64,000 nucleotides of DNA. Origin: Ephemerocybe angulata (lineage: Eukaryota; Basidiomycota; Agaricomycetes; Agaricales; Psathyrellaceae). The notes beneath the pieces are model-generated. The model worked only from the letters and a program-made list of their open reading frames with translations, searched no databases and was not told the DNA's origin. Made by a program: the position numbers and the translations under genes. Position 1 is the first letter of the stretch, and each line of letters begins with the position of its first letter. Shown one piece after another: positions 63,726 to 64,000 of the stretch. The stretch lies in assembly GCA_013368325.1 (NCBI GenBank), contig JAACJK010000163.1, positions 2,232,001-2,296,000 of the forward strand. Direction: 5' to 3'.

Positions 63726-64000
63726 CCCACGGGGATGGCATCATCATGGATCGAGTCGATGCCAAATGCACGATGGGTTGTTTCACTGCATTGTGGGCAG
63801 CCATGGAGTGTGAATCGGACCTTGAATATGAGGCTCTGGTAAGCGCTGGTAGGCTTAGACGGCTATATTGCGCACCGCAGGAGCTTCCGTGGGACCTAAT
63901 AATATGCGATTGCAACTAAGATGAACAAGGTATATAATGAGAAGGCAACGGGCCCCAATGCCCTATTAAGCGCCCACGCCTGTCCTGCATCCAGCACGAG
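63726..64000. other. Right edge of window, no gene seen
   Basis: Short stretch upstream of the palmitoyltransferase-like fragment. It has a GGCGCTTAAT-type word (near 63,965) like those upstream of the F-box copies. It might be a duplicated promoter; no coding features are seen. Confidence 0.35.

Noticed and set aside
1..64000. tRNA, rRNA, riboswitch and CRISPR features
   Set aside because: I looked for typical boxes and repeat-spacer patterns by eye and found none I could defend. A tRNAscan or Rfam run would settle this.

Overview
The window is nuclear DNA of a filamentous basidiomycete, almost certainly an Agaricomycete. Genes carry many short GT-AG introns of about 50-65 bp. Lineage-typical families are present: FunK1 kinases, CIP-like class II peroxidases, DUF6534 membrane proteins and F-box paralogues. 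All calls come from reading the sequence and reconstructed exons; no database search was run.

Layout. (1) 1-7.26 kb is the 3' part of a Helitron-type element (Helitron 1): a Rep/Pif1-helicase protein with a ubiquitin-protease-like tail, a second multi-exon gene of unknown function, then a terminal hairpin. (2) 7.58-10.33 kb is a Cla4/PAK kinase. (3) 11.58-28.76 kb is a nest of transposons. A PIF/Harbinger element (DDE transposase on +, DNA-binding partner on -, 36-bp inverted ends) has been hit by two hAT-type MITEs with 8-bp target duplications. It was also hit by a complete 11.65-kb Helitron (Helitron 2) that split the transposase inside its second catalytic motif. Helitron 2 carries captured gene fragments and its own 2,760-codon Rep/helicase/protease ORF. 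(4) 28.8-35.45 kb is a tandem array of three FunK1 kinase copies, two truncated and one frameshifted. (5) 35.9-42.0 kb holds a small membrane protein and a PP2A-type phosphatase on -, and EMC1 on +, the last two divergent. (6) 43.6-48.4 kb is a pair of secreted CIP-like peroxidases. (7) 48.6-57.6 kb is ordinary gene space: an HVA1/Tudor-like protein, a MICOS ApoO-type subunit, a DUF6534 protein, a HAPSTR1/TAPR1-like protein and a tandem dihydroneopterin aldolase. (8) 57.9-63.7 kb is an F-box cluster on -, with two intact copies, two broken copies and a fragment resembling an Akr1 palmitoyltransferase.

The strongest unusual material is the pair of Helitrons. Both encode the same fusion: an HxH and double-Tyr Rep nuclease, a Pif1-type helicase, and a C-terminal domain with a Cys box, two CxxC pairs and a His box, laid out as in ubiquitin-specific proteases. 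Both end in an 18-nt hairpin with the same folded shape but different stem sequence. Helitron 2 has a 13-bp asymmetric inverted repeat, and its empty site can be read exactly because the transposase frame resumes without loss of a codon.
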